A stretch of 64,000 bases of DNA from contig PUDQ02000003.1 in the NCBI GenBank assembly GCA_002964805.2, positions 62,001 to 126,000 of the forward strand. Direction: 5' to 3'. A model generated the notes under the pieces. That model made no database searches. It was given only the letters and a program-made list of their open reading frames with translations, and was not told where the DNA came from. Position 1 is the stretch's first letter, and each line of letters starts with the position of its first letter. The stretch comes from Trametes villosa (Eukaryota; Basidiomycota; Agaricomycetes; Polyporales; Polyporaceae). The position numbers and the translations under genes were made by a program. Shown here one piece after another: positions 55,560 through 64,000 of this stretch.

Positions 55560-56088
55560 CAGAGGTATTGGCGCGAGGACGGTGGTGCCATCCGGGGAAG
55601 GCCAACATGTCGCTGGGCTTCCTCAATGTTGCGGGTGTTTCCCCTTGAGCTTGAGCGGCAGCGGCGCGTAGCGCGTGTTCCTTCAGCGGATCTCCATGGG
55701 TATCGGTGTTTACATCAGGAAGCCCCGCGCTGCTAGAGTAGAGTAGAACTGAGTGCGTGACGACACGAAGCAGGCGAGGTGTGTTCGGTAGAGCGCTCGG
55801 GTGCGCCCGGAGGACATCATAACGTCATCGACTATAGCGCTGGGCGCTGGCAACCAACGCGGCCGCGCGCGCTCTCCTGCCTCCCGACCTTCACTCGCTC
55901 GCTCGCTCGTCTGCTTCGGCTACGGTATTTCTCTAGGCTGCAGCGCTCGGGACTTCGTCCACTCCGGCTTGGTCTGGCTACTGATCTCCTTTACCGCATC
56001 GATATACCGCGCGATTGTCTTCAGTACCTCCAGCTTCGCCCCGCTCTTCCTCGCAGACCTCGACACTCTGAAACACTGGTGGGCCTCA
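55560..56088 (+). repeat. Dispersed repeat with CGTCA core, copy C, truncated by the Gypsy LTR
   Basis: Same landmark order as copies A and B (ATAACGTCATCGAC, AGCGCTGGGCGCTGGC, CTCGCTCGCTCG, GCAGACCTCGACACTCTG..TGGTGGGCC). The E3 LTR begins one or two bases past the last shared block, so this copy may be its insertion target. Confidence 0.5.
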
Positions 56089-56522
56089 TGTGAGAAACCC
56101 GGCTCCTTGAAGAGGCCTTGCTGACTTAGAGGGTCGCGAGGTCGATGTCGAGGAGGTCGGGAAACACGAGAGTCGTCGCAGACACGAGCAATGAGTAGGA
56201 AGAGATCGTATCGCAAGAGAGACTGCCCAACTCGGGGCTACAGCAGGGGATATCTAGGGCTACTCAGGCGGGTCGGTAACGGAGTCTAGAACGAGTGTGT
56301 AATCGAATGAGTAGCCAGGGGGGAACGAGTGACAAGGTAAATGAGAATCGGAAGAGATCGAGGGCCGAGAGGCCAAGGGAGCGAGGGGAGAATCGAATCG
56401 ATGGGGTGCGGGGAGTGACCAAACGAGCGGGCGGCACGGTCACGTGACCGTGCTTCTCCCGCTCGCGCCGGTCGCGCCGTATGCGCCTATCTGTCCGCCA
56501 GGTGTGAGTGCCGCTCCTTACA
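56089..56522 (-). repeat. 3' LTR of Gypsy element E3 (434 bp)
   Basis: In element orientation it starts TGTAAGGAGCGGCACTC and ends GTTTCTCACA. It reads as the exact reverse complement of 59144-59577, same length, no difference seen. A purine tract (GGAGGGCGAA) on the minus strand directly precedes its start. It contains the 20-bp palindrome at 56434-56453. Confidence 0.92.
56434..56453. promoter_or_regulatory. 20-bp perfect palindrome with CACGTG, in E3 LTR
   Basis: GCACGGTCACGTGACCGTGC equals its own reverse complement. CACGTG is the E-box bound by bHLH factors such as Cbf1/Pho4 types in fungi. Position in U3 suggests host-factor control of the LTR promoter (inference). The same site is at 59212-59231. 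Confidence 0.6.
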
Positions 56523-56534
56523 TTCGCCCTCCAG
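56523..56534 (-). promoter_or_regulatory. Polypurine tract of E3
   Basis: Minus strand CTGGAGGGCGAA immediately before the LTR's TGTAAGG, 53 nt past the pol stop codon. Confidence 0.55.
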
Positions 56535-56586
56535 GCTATCCGCAAGGAAGCCTACTCACAGCACAAACACCGCGGACTGCTCGCGC

Positions 56587-59143
56587 CTAAGGGCGATTGT
56601 TGAAGCCACTCTCAGGGTCCGCGAACTGGTCAACCGACATGGGCTCCGGGATGGGCGAACGACGGCGACGCTGCGGGCGCGAACCGCTCGCCACAGGCGG
56701 GGTCTCGGTCTCCTCGTGGGCGGCGGGGCCTTGAAGACGAACAGCGACCAGTGCGTGAATAACCTCGTCGACGAGATCGAAGACACCGGGCGCACCATCT
56801 TCCGTAGTGCCACCAGCGGCCCCTTCCTCCGCAGCGCGGCCGCGGCCACCTCGACGACCACGCCGAGTCGCACGCTCCCGACGACGAGGGCGAGTGCCAA
56901 CATCATCAAGCCGGGCGGCGAGAGGCATCGTCGAGGACGAGGCGCCGCGTCCACGACCATGAGCAGGCCTGAAGCCCGCGCGAGCGGCACGCTCGAAGCG
57001 CGGCCGGCGGTCCTCGGTCTGGCGGTCCCACTGCGAACGCGGTGCGTTGGCCCGCTGAACCAGGCCGGCGAACTGGGAGTTGACGGCGGTCGTGTGTTGC
57101 AGGAAAGCGTTGAACGCCGCGGACGTCATCGTAACGCCCGGGATGTGCGCAGGAGCGGCTTGCTCAGCAGCAACGAGGTCGGCGTATTCGTGCGGGCAGG
57201 GTGCGTAACGCTGAGTCACTTTGTAGACCTCAACATACCCTTCCGGAGGGTTGCCCGGATACGGCCCACGCCTCGCAAGCCAGGCGCGGAACGCATCAGC
57301 GTACCGCTCCCAAAGGACGTGCTGTTCGGCGTTGTAGGCGGCCATAGGCGGAGGAGCGAGGTTAGAGAGGAGTGGGACGGAGGTGCGGTCTCTACGCCCA
57401 CCGCCCGCCTCGTACTTAAGCTCACACCGCTGGTCGGCGAGTGGCGACGCACGGGGCACCCACCCACTGCGCTGGGCAGGATTAAGGTACGCCGACGCCA
57501 CAGACAGCACTGCGGGGCCCGGCTCACGCATCTGGACACTCGGAGGAGCGTCGGAGGACGTTGCAGGCATTGGAACCGTCCGCAACTGGCCCGCTCCGCT
57601 TACGCCAAGAGCCTCAAGATACTCAGTGAGTGCCTGGAGGTGCCGCACATCGCGGTACGGCGCCCAGCTGACGTCGCCTGTAGACCACTGTACTTCAAAC
57701 TCGGCGTCCGTACCCCGCCCCGAATGCGACAGGATTCGATCAACTGCCCATTCGCGAGGGTGCTCCCCGAAATGCGGAAGCTGGTGATACTGGCGGCCGG
57801 GGAACCGGCGATCGTCATTTGGGAAGTGGGGCCGAAGAAGAGACGCATGAAAGGCCGTGTGCAAACCCTTCGCACGCAGCTCCTTCGGCAAGTCGAGGCG
57901 GTAGGTAGCCCCTTCCGTCACGACTGCCGAAATACTAAACGGGCCCAGGTACTTCGGCGCGAGCTTACGCGCGCGTCCTTTCGGAATGCTAAGGTTTTTC
58001 GTAGACAGATACACAAGATCGCCGACGCGAAACGACGCAGGCCTGCGGTGGCGATTCGCCTGCGCGACCTGGTCCACACGGGCCGCAATGATGGCGTCAT
58101 GAGCAGCCATGACTGCTTCTTTCATGCGGCGGGCGAATGCCTCAACGCCCGGGTACTCAGACTCGTTGGACCATACCAGCGAGCGGGGCATCTGCCCGTA
58201 GTTGAGGTAGAAAGGTGAGAAACCCGTCGTCTCCGAACGAGCCATGTTCAAAGCTAACTCCACCGCAGGGAGACGCGTAGCCCAGTCACGCTGATCGGTC
58301 TGAACGCACTGGCGCAGCATCTGCGTGATGGTGCGATTTGCTCGCTCCGTCATGCCATCCGTCTGTGGGTGGTAAGCCGTCGACAGGCGTAACTCGGTTC
58401 CGAGAAGCTCGTGTAAGCGTCTCCAGAAAATACTCGTGAATAGAGTGTCGCGATCGCTGATAATTCGTTCGGGCAGGCCATGTAGCTTGTACACGGTCTC
58501 AAACAGAACATCGGCCATGTCTTTCGCCCCATAGGTCTGCTTGGTAGGCACGAGATGCACCATCGACGTCAGCTGATCTATAATGACGCAGATCATGTCA
58601 AACGAGCCTGTCCGGGTGTCCGAAGACGGCAGTGGACCCACAAAGTCCATGGAAATGTACTGCCACGGTCGACGAGGGACAGGTAGCGGACGAAGAAGGC
58701 CCATCGGGCGCGAGGTCGGTGCCTTAGTAGTCGCACACACACCGCAAGACTGACAATACGCCGCAACGTCTGCCACCATCGATGGCCACCATACTTCGTC
58801 GCGCAGGTACGCGCTCGTCTTCTTTGTGCCCAAGTGGGCGAGCAACGAGTGCGCCTGTCGAATCACGATCTCGCGCAAGTTCCGGGAGCCAAACAGGACG
58901 TCCGGAATGCATAGACGGTACGCTCCATCGTCCTTCTTGTAGAGAAGGCCGTCTAATAACACGAAGTGCGGGAACTGCGCCGGTGCCGCCACAATCTTCC
59001 GAAAGAAGCCGTCCTCGGCGTATCGACCACGTAATGCGCCCGGGAGCTGCATACCCAGCTCCGACGCACTGGACAGCACACTGGGTGCGTCCGGCAAAGA
59101 GCGAGGTGAGTGCGTCACACTCGAGATTGCCTCACCCGCAGTT
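56587..59143 (-). CDS. Ty3/Gypsy pol of E3, integrase part (truncated by insertion of E4)
   Basis: The frame is open right up to the boundary of the E4 LTR at 59144 (851 visible residues); GTG at 59118 is not a start. It opens in the linker after RNase H, then the integrase HHCC finger (HSLLAHLG .. CQSCGVC), then DDE core with D in YISMDFVGPLP, D in IISDRDTLF and E in DGMTERANR, then GPY-type (KYLGPFSI, HTAFHASLLRPHF). A chromodomain-like segment (EWAVDRILSHSGRG, FEVQWSTG) is followed by an unusual ~300-residue C-terminal extension: a helical part (SAAFNAFLQHTTAVNSQFAG) and an Arg/Gly-rich part (GFRPAHGRGRG). No damage other than the insertion. RT, protease and gag should continue beyond the far end of E4, outside the window. 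Confidence 0.92.
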
Positions 59144-59577
59144 TGTAAGGAGCGGCACTCACACCTGGCGGACAGATAGGCGCATACGGCGCGACCGGCG
59201 CGAGCGGGAGAAGCACGGTCACGTGACCGTGCCGCCCGCTCGTTTGGTCACTCCCCGCACCCCATCGATTCGATTCTCCCCTCGCTCCCTTGGCCTCTCG
59301 GCCCTCGATCTCTTCCGATTCTCATTTACCTTGTCACTCGTTCCCCCCTGGCTACTCATTCGATTACACACTCGTTCTAGACTCCGTTACCGACCCGCCT
59401 GAGTAGCCCTAGATATCCCCTGCTGTAGCCCCGAGTTGGGCAGTCTCTCTTGCGATACGATCTCTTCCTACTCATTGCTCGTGTCTGCGACGACTCTCGT
59501 GTTTCCCGACCTCCTCGACATCGACCTCGCGACCCTCTAAGTCAGCAAGGCCTCTTCAAGGAGCCGGGTTTCTCACA
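59144..59577 (+). repeat. 5' LTR of Gypsy element E4 (434 bp)
   Basis: Begins TGTAAGG, ends CTCACA, identical by eye to the reverse complement of 56089-56522. It interrupts the E3 pol frame. The last five bases before it are CAGTT, the predicted target duplication. Followed by TTTTTTTGAGTATCCC, where the primer-binding site should be; I do not recognise a tRNA complement. Confidence 0.92.
59212..59231. promoter_or_regulatory. 20-bp perfect palindrome with CACGTG, in E4 LTR
   Basis: Same palindrome as at 56434-56453, 68 nt into the LTR. Confidence 0.6.
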
Positions 59578-59666
59578 TTTTTTTGAGTATCCCTTTCTTT
59601 CGTATCACCTCTAACGCGTCGGATTGATCACCCGTTCGCCGTTAGAAACCTCCCTCCACGACGACC

Positions 59667-62600
59667 ATGCCTTACAAGAAGAGTAAGGCGTCGAACAAGA
59701 GCAAGCGGACCTCGAACGAGGCGGCCGCCCCTGCTCTCAAGCACGCTGAAGTGCCAAAGACATCGGAGATCTTGGAAGCCACCGGTGAGCTTCCATCTCC
59801 GTATCATCTCCCCTCGGCCGAGCCGCCCCCGGCTCGGCGAGTTCCCAAGAACCCTATTGTCGCCGCTGCCAGCGATACAGCTCTCAGTGCGAAGTGGGGT
59901 ATGGCTGACTACGAGCGACTTGTCGAGCCGGGAGGTTCCCGACGAGTCACTCGTACGTACGCCCACGTTGTCCGCGACCAGCTTCGCGACGACGTGCATC
60001 TTGGGGACAAGCAGAGCGCCAGCACCGGCGGCGTCGCTTTGGACGACGGCCTCACGACGGGGATCGTCCTGAGAAGCGACGCGGGTCTCCTGTTAGGACA
60101 ACAGAAGGAGGAGCGCCTCCTTGGCAGCCCCCTCGAGATTGAGCCGCGACTAGACGAAAGTCGCGCTCTCTCGTCGGAGTTGCGCCTCAACGGCAGCACC
60201 CTAAGCTCGGATGGTTCGCGCCTCGACGGCAGCGTCATCGGCGGGGCTTGGGTACGCGCTCGCAAAGGAGGCAGTAGCTCCCTCGTTCCAGAGATCGGAC
60301 CACTAGTATCTACTAGTCGGTTTCCATCCTGGTTCGACCTTTGCGAGTCCGAGGATCAGCTGGGGCCCGTGCCGGACGGCTGGGACAGCGACCCTACTGT
60401 ACCTACTTTACCTGTAGTACATTCAATGGACGAATCGTTTAGCGACGAGTTCTGGCGCGAAGTCGAGAGCTCGGCGAGTGAAGACGACGACTACGACCTT
60501 CAGCTCGCTATCAGAGCCTCGTTGAAGACAGCCGCGGCCGAGGCAGATGCGAAAGGGCCTGTGCTTCGAGCCATGGCCGTTATAGTCGAAGTACTACCTG
60601 AGGAAGCCGCTCCTCAGCCCGCCGGGCGCGACGGACGCTTCACTGCTGAACAAAAGGCTAAAGAGGTTCCCCGGGACTCTTCGCAGCGCGAATTCCTACA
60701 GCAGTTTGTATCGCATACCCCGGAACCGTCCGGTAAACATCGTCGGAGGCCTTCTGTGGCTCCTCGAGCCTCTTCTCACCCAGCGCCGCGAGGAGCGTCA
60801 ACCACGCCGCGCCCGACGGCATACAGCACCTTCAAGCGTGATGCGTCGCAAGTGCCGGAGGGCGGGTGGTTCCGTAGGACCACAGAAGCGTCCGGAGGTG
60901 ACGGACGAGGCCCTCCGTCTGACGGTGACGACAGCCCTCCGTTCAGCGACGGCTCGAGTTCGGACGAGAGCTCTAATGACTCCGAGACGACGTCCGCGTC
61001 GGCAACGCCTAGCTCGCGCTCGTCACACTCTGGCAAGTCGGTGCATGAGAAACGCCATCGAAAGCAACAGAAGGATGATAGCAAGCGGATGCGACGGGCT
61101 CTAGCCGGCATTAAGATCAAGCCGCCGTTCGTTTGGGACGGTCGAGCGGACCTCGACACGTTCGACCAATGGACGTACGAGGTAGACACTTGGGGGGAGC
61201 TCAATGAGCTCTCCGATCGCATTATACTTAAGTTAATGGTTCAGTTCATGACTGGCGAACCAGGACGCTTCTTTATGCGCCATGTATCTACTAGGCAGTC
61301 TGAATGGACGGTTAAACGGCTATACGAAGCCCTTTTCGACTACTGCTTCCCCACGGACTATAAGTCTAGGCTCCGTTCGCGTCTTGAACACTCGGTGCAA
61401 GGCAAGAGCCGGGTGCGCGACTTCGTGCGCGATATCCAGCAGTTAGCGGTTCGTTTCCCCGATGTAACAGACTTTCAACTCGTCCAGATCTTCTGGCGAG
61501 GTCTGAACACTCATTTGCGGGTGTATCTCATCGAAAAGGGATTGAACCCGGAGAAAACTAAGCTAGACAAGCTCGTTAAGTACACTATCCGTAAGGAGGA
61601 GGCATACTACGAAGCCCGACGCGAGGAACGCGATTTCTCAGGTCAGATCCCGGGCCGGACGTGGGGACGTTTCGGTACCCGTACTGAGGGCCCTGAGCCG
61701 TTCAAATCGAGCACAGGACCGCCGGAGGGCGCGCCTGTTAAGGATAAACCCAAGCTGAGCAAGTCCAGCCAATCTGCAGGCAAGCAGAACCGTCAGGAGT
61801 ATCCTAAGATGCAACAGAAGGCCAAGGAGCATACCAATCCGCTGTCGCGCGAGGAGCGCGACCGTTTGAGGGCCGAGGGCCGCTGTTTCAACTGTCGAGA
61901 CGTTGGGCATCAGAGCAGCAATTGCCCCGCTCGAAAGACGGCGAAGGCTCCAACGGGTGCCGGCATCCACGTCGGATCGGTCAACTTCTCGGCCTTGGAA
62001 GAGCTCGCTGACCGCGCACGACGTTCCAGCAGCGATCCGCTCTTCGCGGGCGCGGTCATTCTTGAACCATCGGACGCATCTGTTGGTAACGGTCAGCAGG
62101 AGGGCGTATGGACGCGCGCACACGAAGCGGATTGCATAGAATACATACTGTCCTTGTTCCACTCGTACTACGCGCCCGACTTGGCTCGCAGCGTCGGTAT
62201 GGATCCACTGTCACGCTTCGAAGTTGACTCTTACGGCGACGGCGATCGTTTCCTAGTCCTGGACCGACTCGCCGCGATCGGGCTGCCTGATGAGTATGTA
62301 GTCACGCGTCAGCGGCTCGACGACCCCAGCTACGGTGTACCGGAGATTATACAGGATGAATGGGACGCATGGATTGCCTTACCACCTCGTCCTGAATGGG
62401 GCACGGGGTTCCCGCCCTGCGATGCGCCTCCCGGCGACATCTCCCCGCTGTTCTGGCTCCGCGCGCACGTACGAGCGACGTTGCGCTCCGATTTTCCAGA
62501 CCTTCCGATGCAGATTGACCTAGTGGACATATACCAGCACGAGCTCGGGTACGCGGCGACGTCAGTACTGAACTCGGAGGAGTATGTGTTTACTCACGAG

Positions 62601-64000
62601 GACGTGCGCGACCCGTCGTTTGATCCCACCGCAATCTCACGAGTTGTCCTTGACGGGTACTCGCTCGACGATCTGTGGCAGCATCGCCGTTCCATCGAGC
62701 GACGGCAGCAGCGCCGCCAGCGACTGATGGCTGGTGCTGTGGGGTTCAAAACGTCGAAGGGCTCCAAGAAGGCTCAGCAAAAGCACGTACCTGCGAACGC
62801 TATTCCTGCCATCGAACGCAATGCAATGCGTCCGAAAGACTTCACCTGGACGGCGCCGCTGCCGGTGGTCGTGACTGTCGAAATCAATGGCCATACCGCA
62901 CGCGCTCTTCTCGACACAGGGTGTATGGCGGACTTTGTATCGACCACGCTCGTCGACCAGCTCAAGTTACCTACAGAGGTGTTAGAGAAGCAACTGCCGG
63001 TCCAACTTGCGGTACAGGGCTCCAGGTCAAAGATCAGTCGTTGCGCGACCGTGGACTTCAAGTACCAGGAGATATCCTGTAAACGACGCTTCGATGTAGT
63101 CAACCTTGAGAACTACGACATCATCCTGGGCACACCTTTCATGTTTCAGCACAAGGTCGCGCTAGCCTTGAACCCAGCGCGAGTCGTCGTGGGTTGCAAC
63201 ACGCCCGCAGTCATGGAGGGCGAGGACGTCGCCGTGATCATGTCGGCAGCGGCAGAGTTGTTGGAAGACAGGCTCGATGAGCTTCGCGAGACGTTGCGCA
63301 CAGAAGCGGCGGACCTGTGTCAGGACGGCGCGGCTCTTGCGCTGCCTCCTCTGCGAGCAATCAATCATACAATTCCACTTATCGACGAATCGAAGCTGTA
63401 TTCCTACCGTCCGTCGAAATGCGCGGAAGCACTCAAGCCGCTGTGGCGGGAGCGGAAAACCCAGAACCTCGACAGTGGCCGGTGGCGGCTGTCGTCGGGA
63501 GTGAACGCCTCGCCGATGCTGATGATTCCGAAGCCCGCGCGTGAGGATGGTGTGTTGCGCCTGCGGACCGTTGTCGACAAACGCGAGCAGAACGCGAACA
63601 CGCTTAAGCTTGCAGCGCCGCTCCCGGATATGGACGGTATACTGCGAAACGTCGTTCAGCATAAGTACCGCAGCCTGGTAGACGGTAAAGACGCGTACGA
63701 GCAGATACGCGTTGTTCCCGAGCACGTTCCCCGCACGCTGTTTACTACGCCTGATGGCACTATGGTTAGTCTCGTGCTGCAACAGGGAGATGTGAATGGA
63801 CCTACCACCTATCAGATGGTGATGAACCACATCTTTTCGCCGTATATTGGCGTCTTCATGGACGTCTATCTGGATGACATCGTCATCTATTCGGACACTA
63901 TTGCAGACCACATGAAGCACGTACGTATCGTGTTTGACGTGCTACGTCGCGAGAAGTTCTACCTGGGCGCCGATAAGATGCACTTCTTTGCGAAGACCCT
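59667..64000 (+). CDS. Ty3/Gypsy gag-protease-RT polyprotein of E4 (3' partial)
   Basis: I translated codon by codon from ATG 59667: one uninterrupted frame of 1,444 codons, still open at the edge. An acidic/Ser-rich N-terminal ~480 residues precedes the capsid-like gag domain (about 482-650: FVWDGRADLDTFDQWTYEV, LEHSVQGKSRVRDFVRDI, FWRGLN). A CX2CX4HX4C zinc knuckle starts at residue 740 (CFNCRDVGHQSSNC). The aspartic protease has DTG at 1083 (ALLDTGCMADFVS) and a later YDIILGTPF. RT shows YRSLVDGKDAYEQIRV, QQGD and the catalytic YLDD at 1401-1404. About 200 residues between knuckle and protease have no domain I recognise. Gag and pol share a single frame, so no frameshift is needed; Gag excess would have to arise otherwise. 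No defect is seen, so E4 is a candidate active copy. Confidence 0.95.
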   Translation, partial: MPYKKSKASNKSKRTSNEAAAPALKHAEVPKTSEILEATGELPSPYHLPSAEPPPARRVPKNPIVAAASDTALSAKWGMADYERLVEPGGSRRVTRTYAHVVRDQLRDDVHLGDKQSASTGGVALDDGLTTGIVLRSDAGLLLGQQKEERLLGSPLEIEPRLDESRALSSELRLNGSTLSSDGSRLDGSVIGGAWVRARKGGSSSLVPEIGPLVSTSRFPSWFDLCESEDQLGPVPDGWDSDPTVPTLPVVHSMDESFSDEFWREVESSASEDDDYDLQLAIRASLKTAAAEADAKGPVLRAMAVIVEVLPEEAAPQPAGRDGRFTAEQKAKEVPRDSSQREFLQQFVSHTPEPSGKHRRRPSVAPRASSHPAPRGASTTPRPTAYSTFKRDASQVPEGGWFRRTTEASGGDGRGPPSDGDDSPPFSDGSSSDESSNDSETTSASATPSSRSSHSGKSVHEKRHRKQQKDDSKRMRRALAGIKIKPPFVWDGRADLDTFDQWTYEVDTWGELNELSDRIILKLMVQFMTGEPGRFFMRHVSTRQSEWTVKRLYEALFDYCFPTDYKSRLRSRLEHSVQGKSRVRDFVRDIQQLAVRFPDVTDFQLVQIFWRGLNTHLRVYLIEKGLNPEKTKLDKLVKYTIRKEEAYYEARREERDFSGQIPGRTWGRFGTRTEGPEPFKSSTGPPEGAPVKDKPKLSKSSQSAGKQNRQEYPKMQQKAKEHTNPLSREERDRLRAEGRCFNCRDVGHQSSNCPARKTAKAPTGAGIHVGSVNFSALEELADRARRSSSDPLFAGAVILEPSDASVGNGQQEGVWTRAHEADCIEYILSLFHSYYAPDLARSVGMDPLSRFEVDSYGDGDRFLVLDRLAAIGLPDEYVVTRQRLDDPSYGVPEIIQDEWDAWIALPPRPEWGTGFPPCDAPPGDISPLFWLRAHVRATLRSDFPDLPMQIDLVDIYQHELGYAATSVLNSEEYVFTHEDVRDPSFDPTAISRVVLDGYSLDDLWQHRRSIERRQQRRQRLMAGAVGFKTSKGSKKAQQKHVPANAIPAIERNAMRPKDFTWTAPLPVVVTVEINGHTARALLDTGCMADFVSTTLVDQLKLPTEVLEKQLPVQLAVQGSRSKISRCATVDFKYQEISCKRRFDVVNLENYDIILGTPFMFQHKVALALNPARVVVGCNTPAVMEGEDVAVIMSAAAELLEDRLDELRETLRTEAADLCQDGAALALPPLRAINHTIPLIDESKLYSYRPSKCAEALKPLWRERKTQNLDSGRWRLSSGVNASPMLMIPKPAREDGVLRLRTVVDKREQNANTLKLAAPLPDMDGILRNVVQHKYRSLVDGKDAYEQIRVVPEHVPRTLFTTPDGTMVSLVLQQGDVNGPTTYQMVMNHIFSPYIGVFMDVYLDDIVIYSDTIADHMKHVRIVFDVLRREKFYLGADKMHFFAKT

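Larger units (their letters stand above)
52922..56088. other. Gene-poor region up to the Gypsy LTR
   Basis: Nothing firm except one short frame at 53,422-53,688 and a repeat copy at 55,560-56,088. A CGCT microsatellite lies near 55,884-55,906. Confidence 0.45.
59144..64000 (+). mobile_element. Ty3/Gypsy element E4, 5' part
   Basis: 5' LTR, 89-bp leader and one long gag-pol frame running off the window. It is inserted head-to-head in E3, an older copy of the same family. Confidence 0.9.

Noticed and set aside
1..64000. tRNA and rRNA genes
   Set aside because: I looked for paired A/B-box sequences and conserved rRNA blocks on both strands and saw none I could support.

Overview
The window looks like nuclear DNA of an Agaricomycete (mushroom-forming basidiomycete). 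Genes are split by introns of about 40-66 nt with GT..AG ends. A KDZ-type DNA transposon, chromodomain-type Ty3/Gypsy elements, a DIRS-like gag/RT pair, a PIF/Harbinger element and a DUF6535 membrane protein all fit that group. The species cannot be named from sequence alone. Most of the coding capacity belongs to mobile elements; only two genes look like ordinary host genes.

Positions 1-28,300 form a nest of elements. A Ty3/Gypsy element (E1, 1-4,920, 5' end outside the window) ends in a 681-bp LTR and sits inside the reverse transcriptase (RT) of a second Gypsy element (E2), whose pol resumes at 4,921. Between E1's pol and its 3' LTR lies a complete three-exon gene on the opposite strand for a zinc-cluster protein. 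A related zinc-cluster gene (start 21,446, end 8,067, minus strand) lies downstream of E2 pol. It is split by a 10.8-kb KDZ transposon (10,124-20,926) with ~385-bp terminal inverted repeats, 45-bp subterminal minisatellites and a candidate 7-bp target duplication. The KDZ element carries three open, intron-containing genes: a ten-exon transposase of 1,108 aa, a small protein with an RNase H1 N-terminal/viroplasmin-like domain, and a six-exon passenger of 966 aa. Two small paralogous minus-strand genes follow (21,909-23,653), then a DIRS-like gag and RT pair (24,549-28,313) with one nonsense codon in the RT.

Positions 28,850-32,763 are a PIF/Harbinger transposon with ~26-bp inverted ends, an open two-exon DDE transposase and a Myb/SANT-like accessory gene broken by two in-frame stops. 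Positions 32,764-56,088 are mostly gene-poor, with diverged dispersed repeats. Two convincing host genes stand out there: a DUF6535 multi-pass membrane protein (40,230-42,773, minus) and a secreted-ectodomain single-pass membrane protein (51,206-52,921, plus).

Positions 56,089-64,000 hold two oppositely oriented copies of one Gypsy family. The minus copy (3' LTR 56,089-56,522, integrase end of pol 56,587-59,143) is cut in mid-pol by the 5' LTR (59,144-59,577) of the plus copy. The plus copy's single gag-protease-RT frame is open from 59,667 to the window end. The two 434-bp LTRs read as identical, so both insertions are young.
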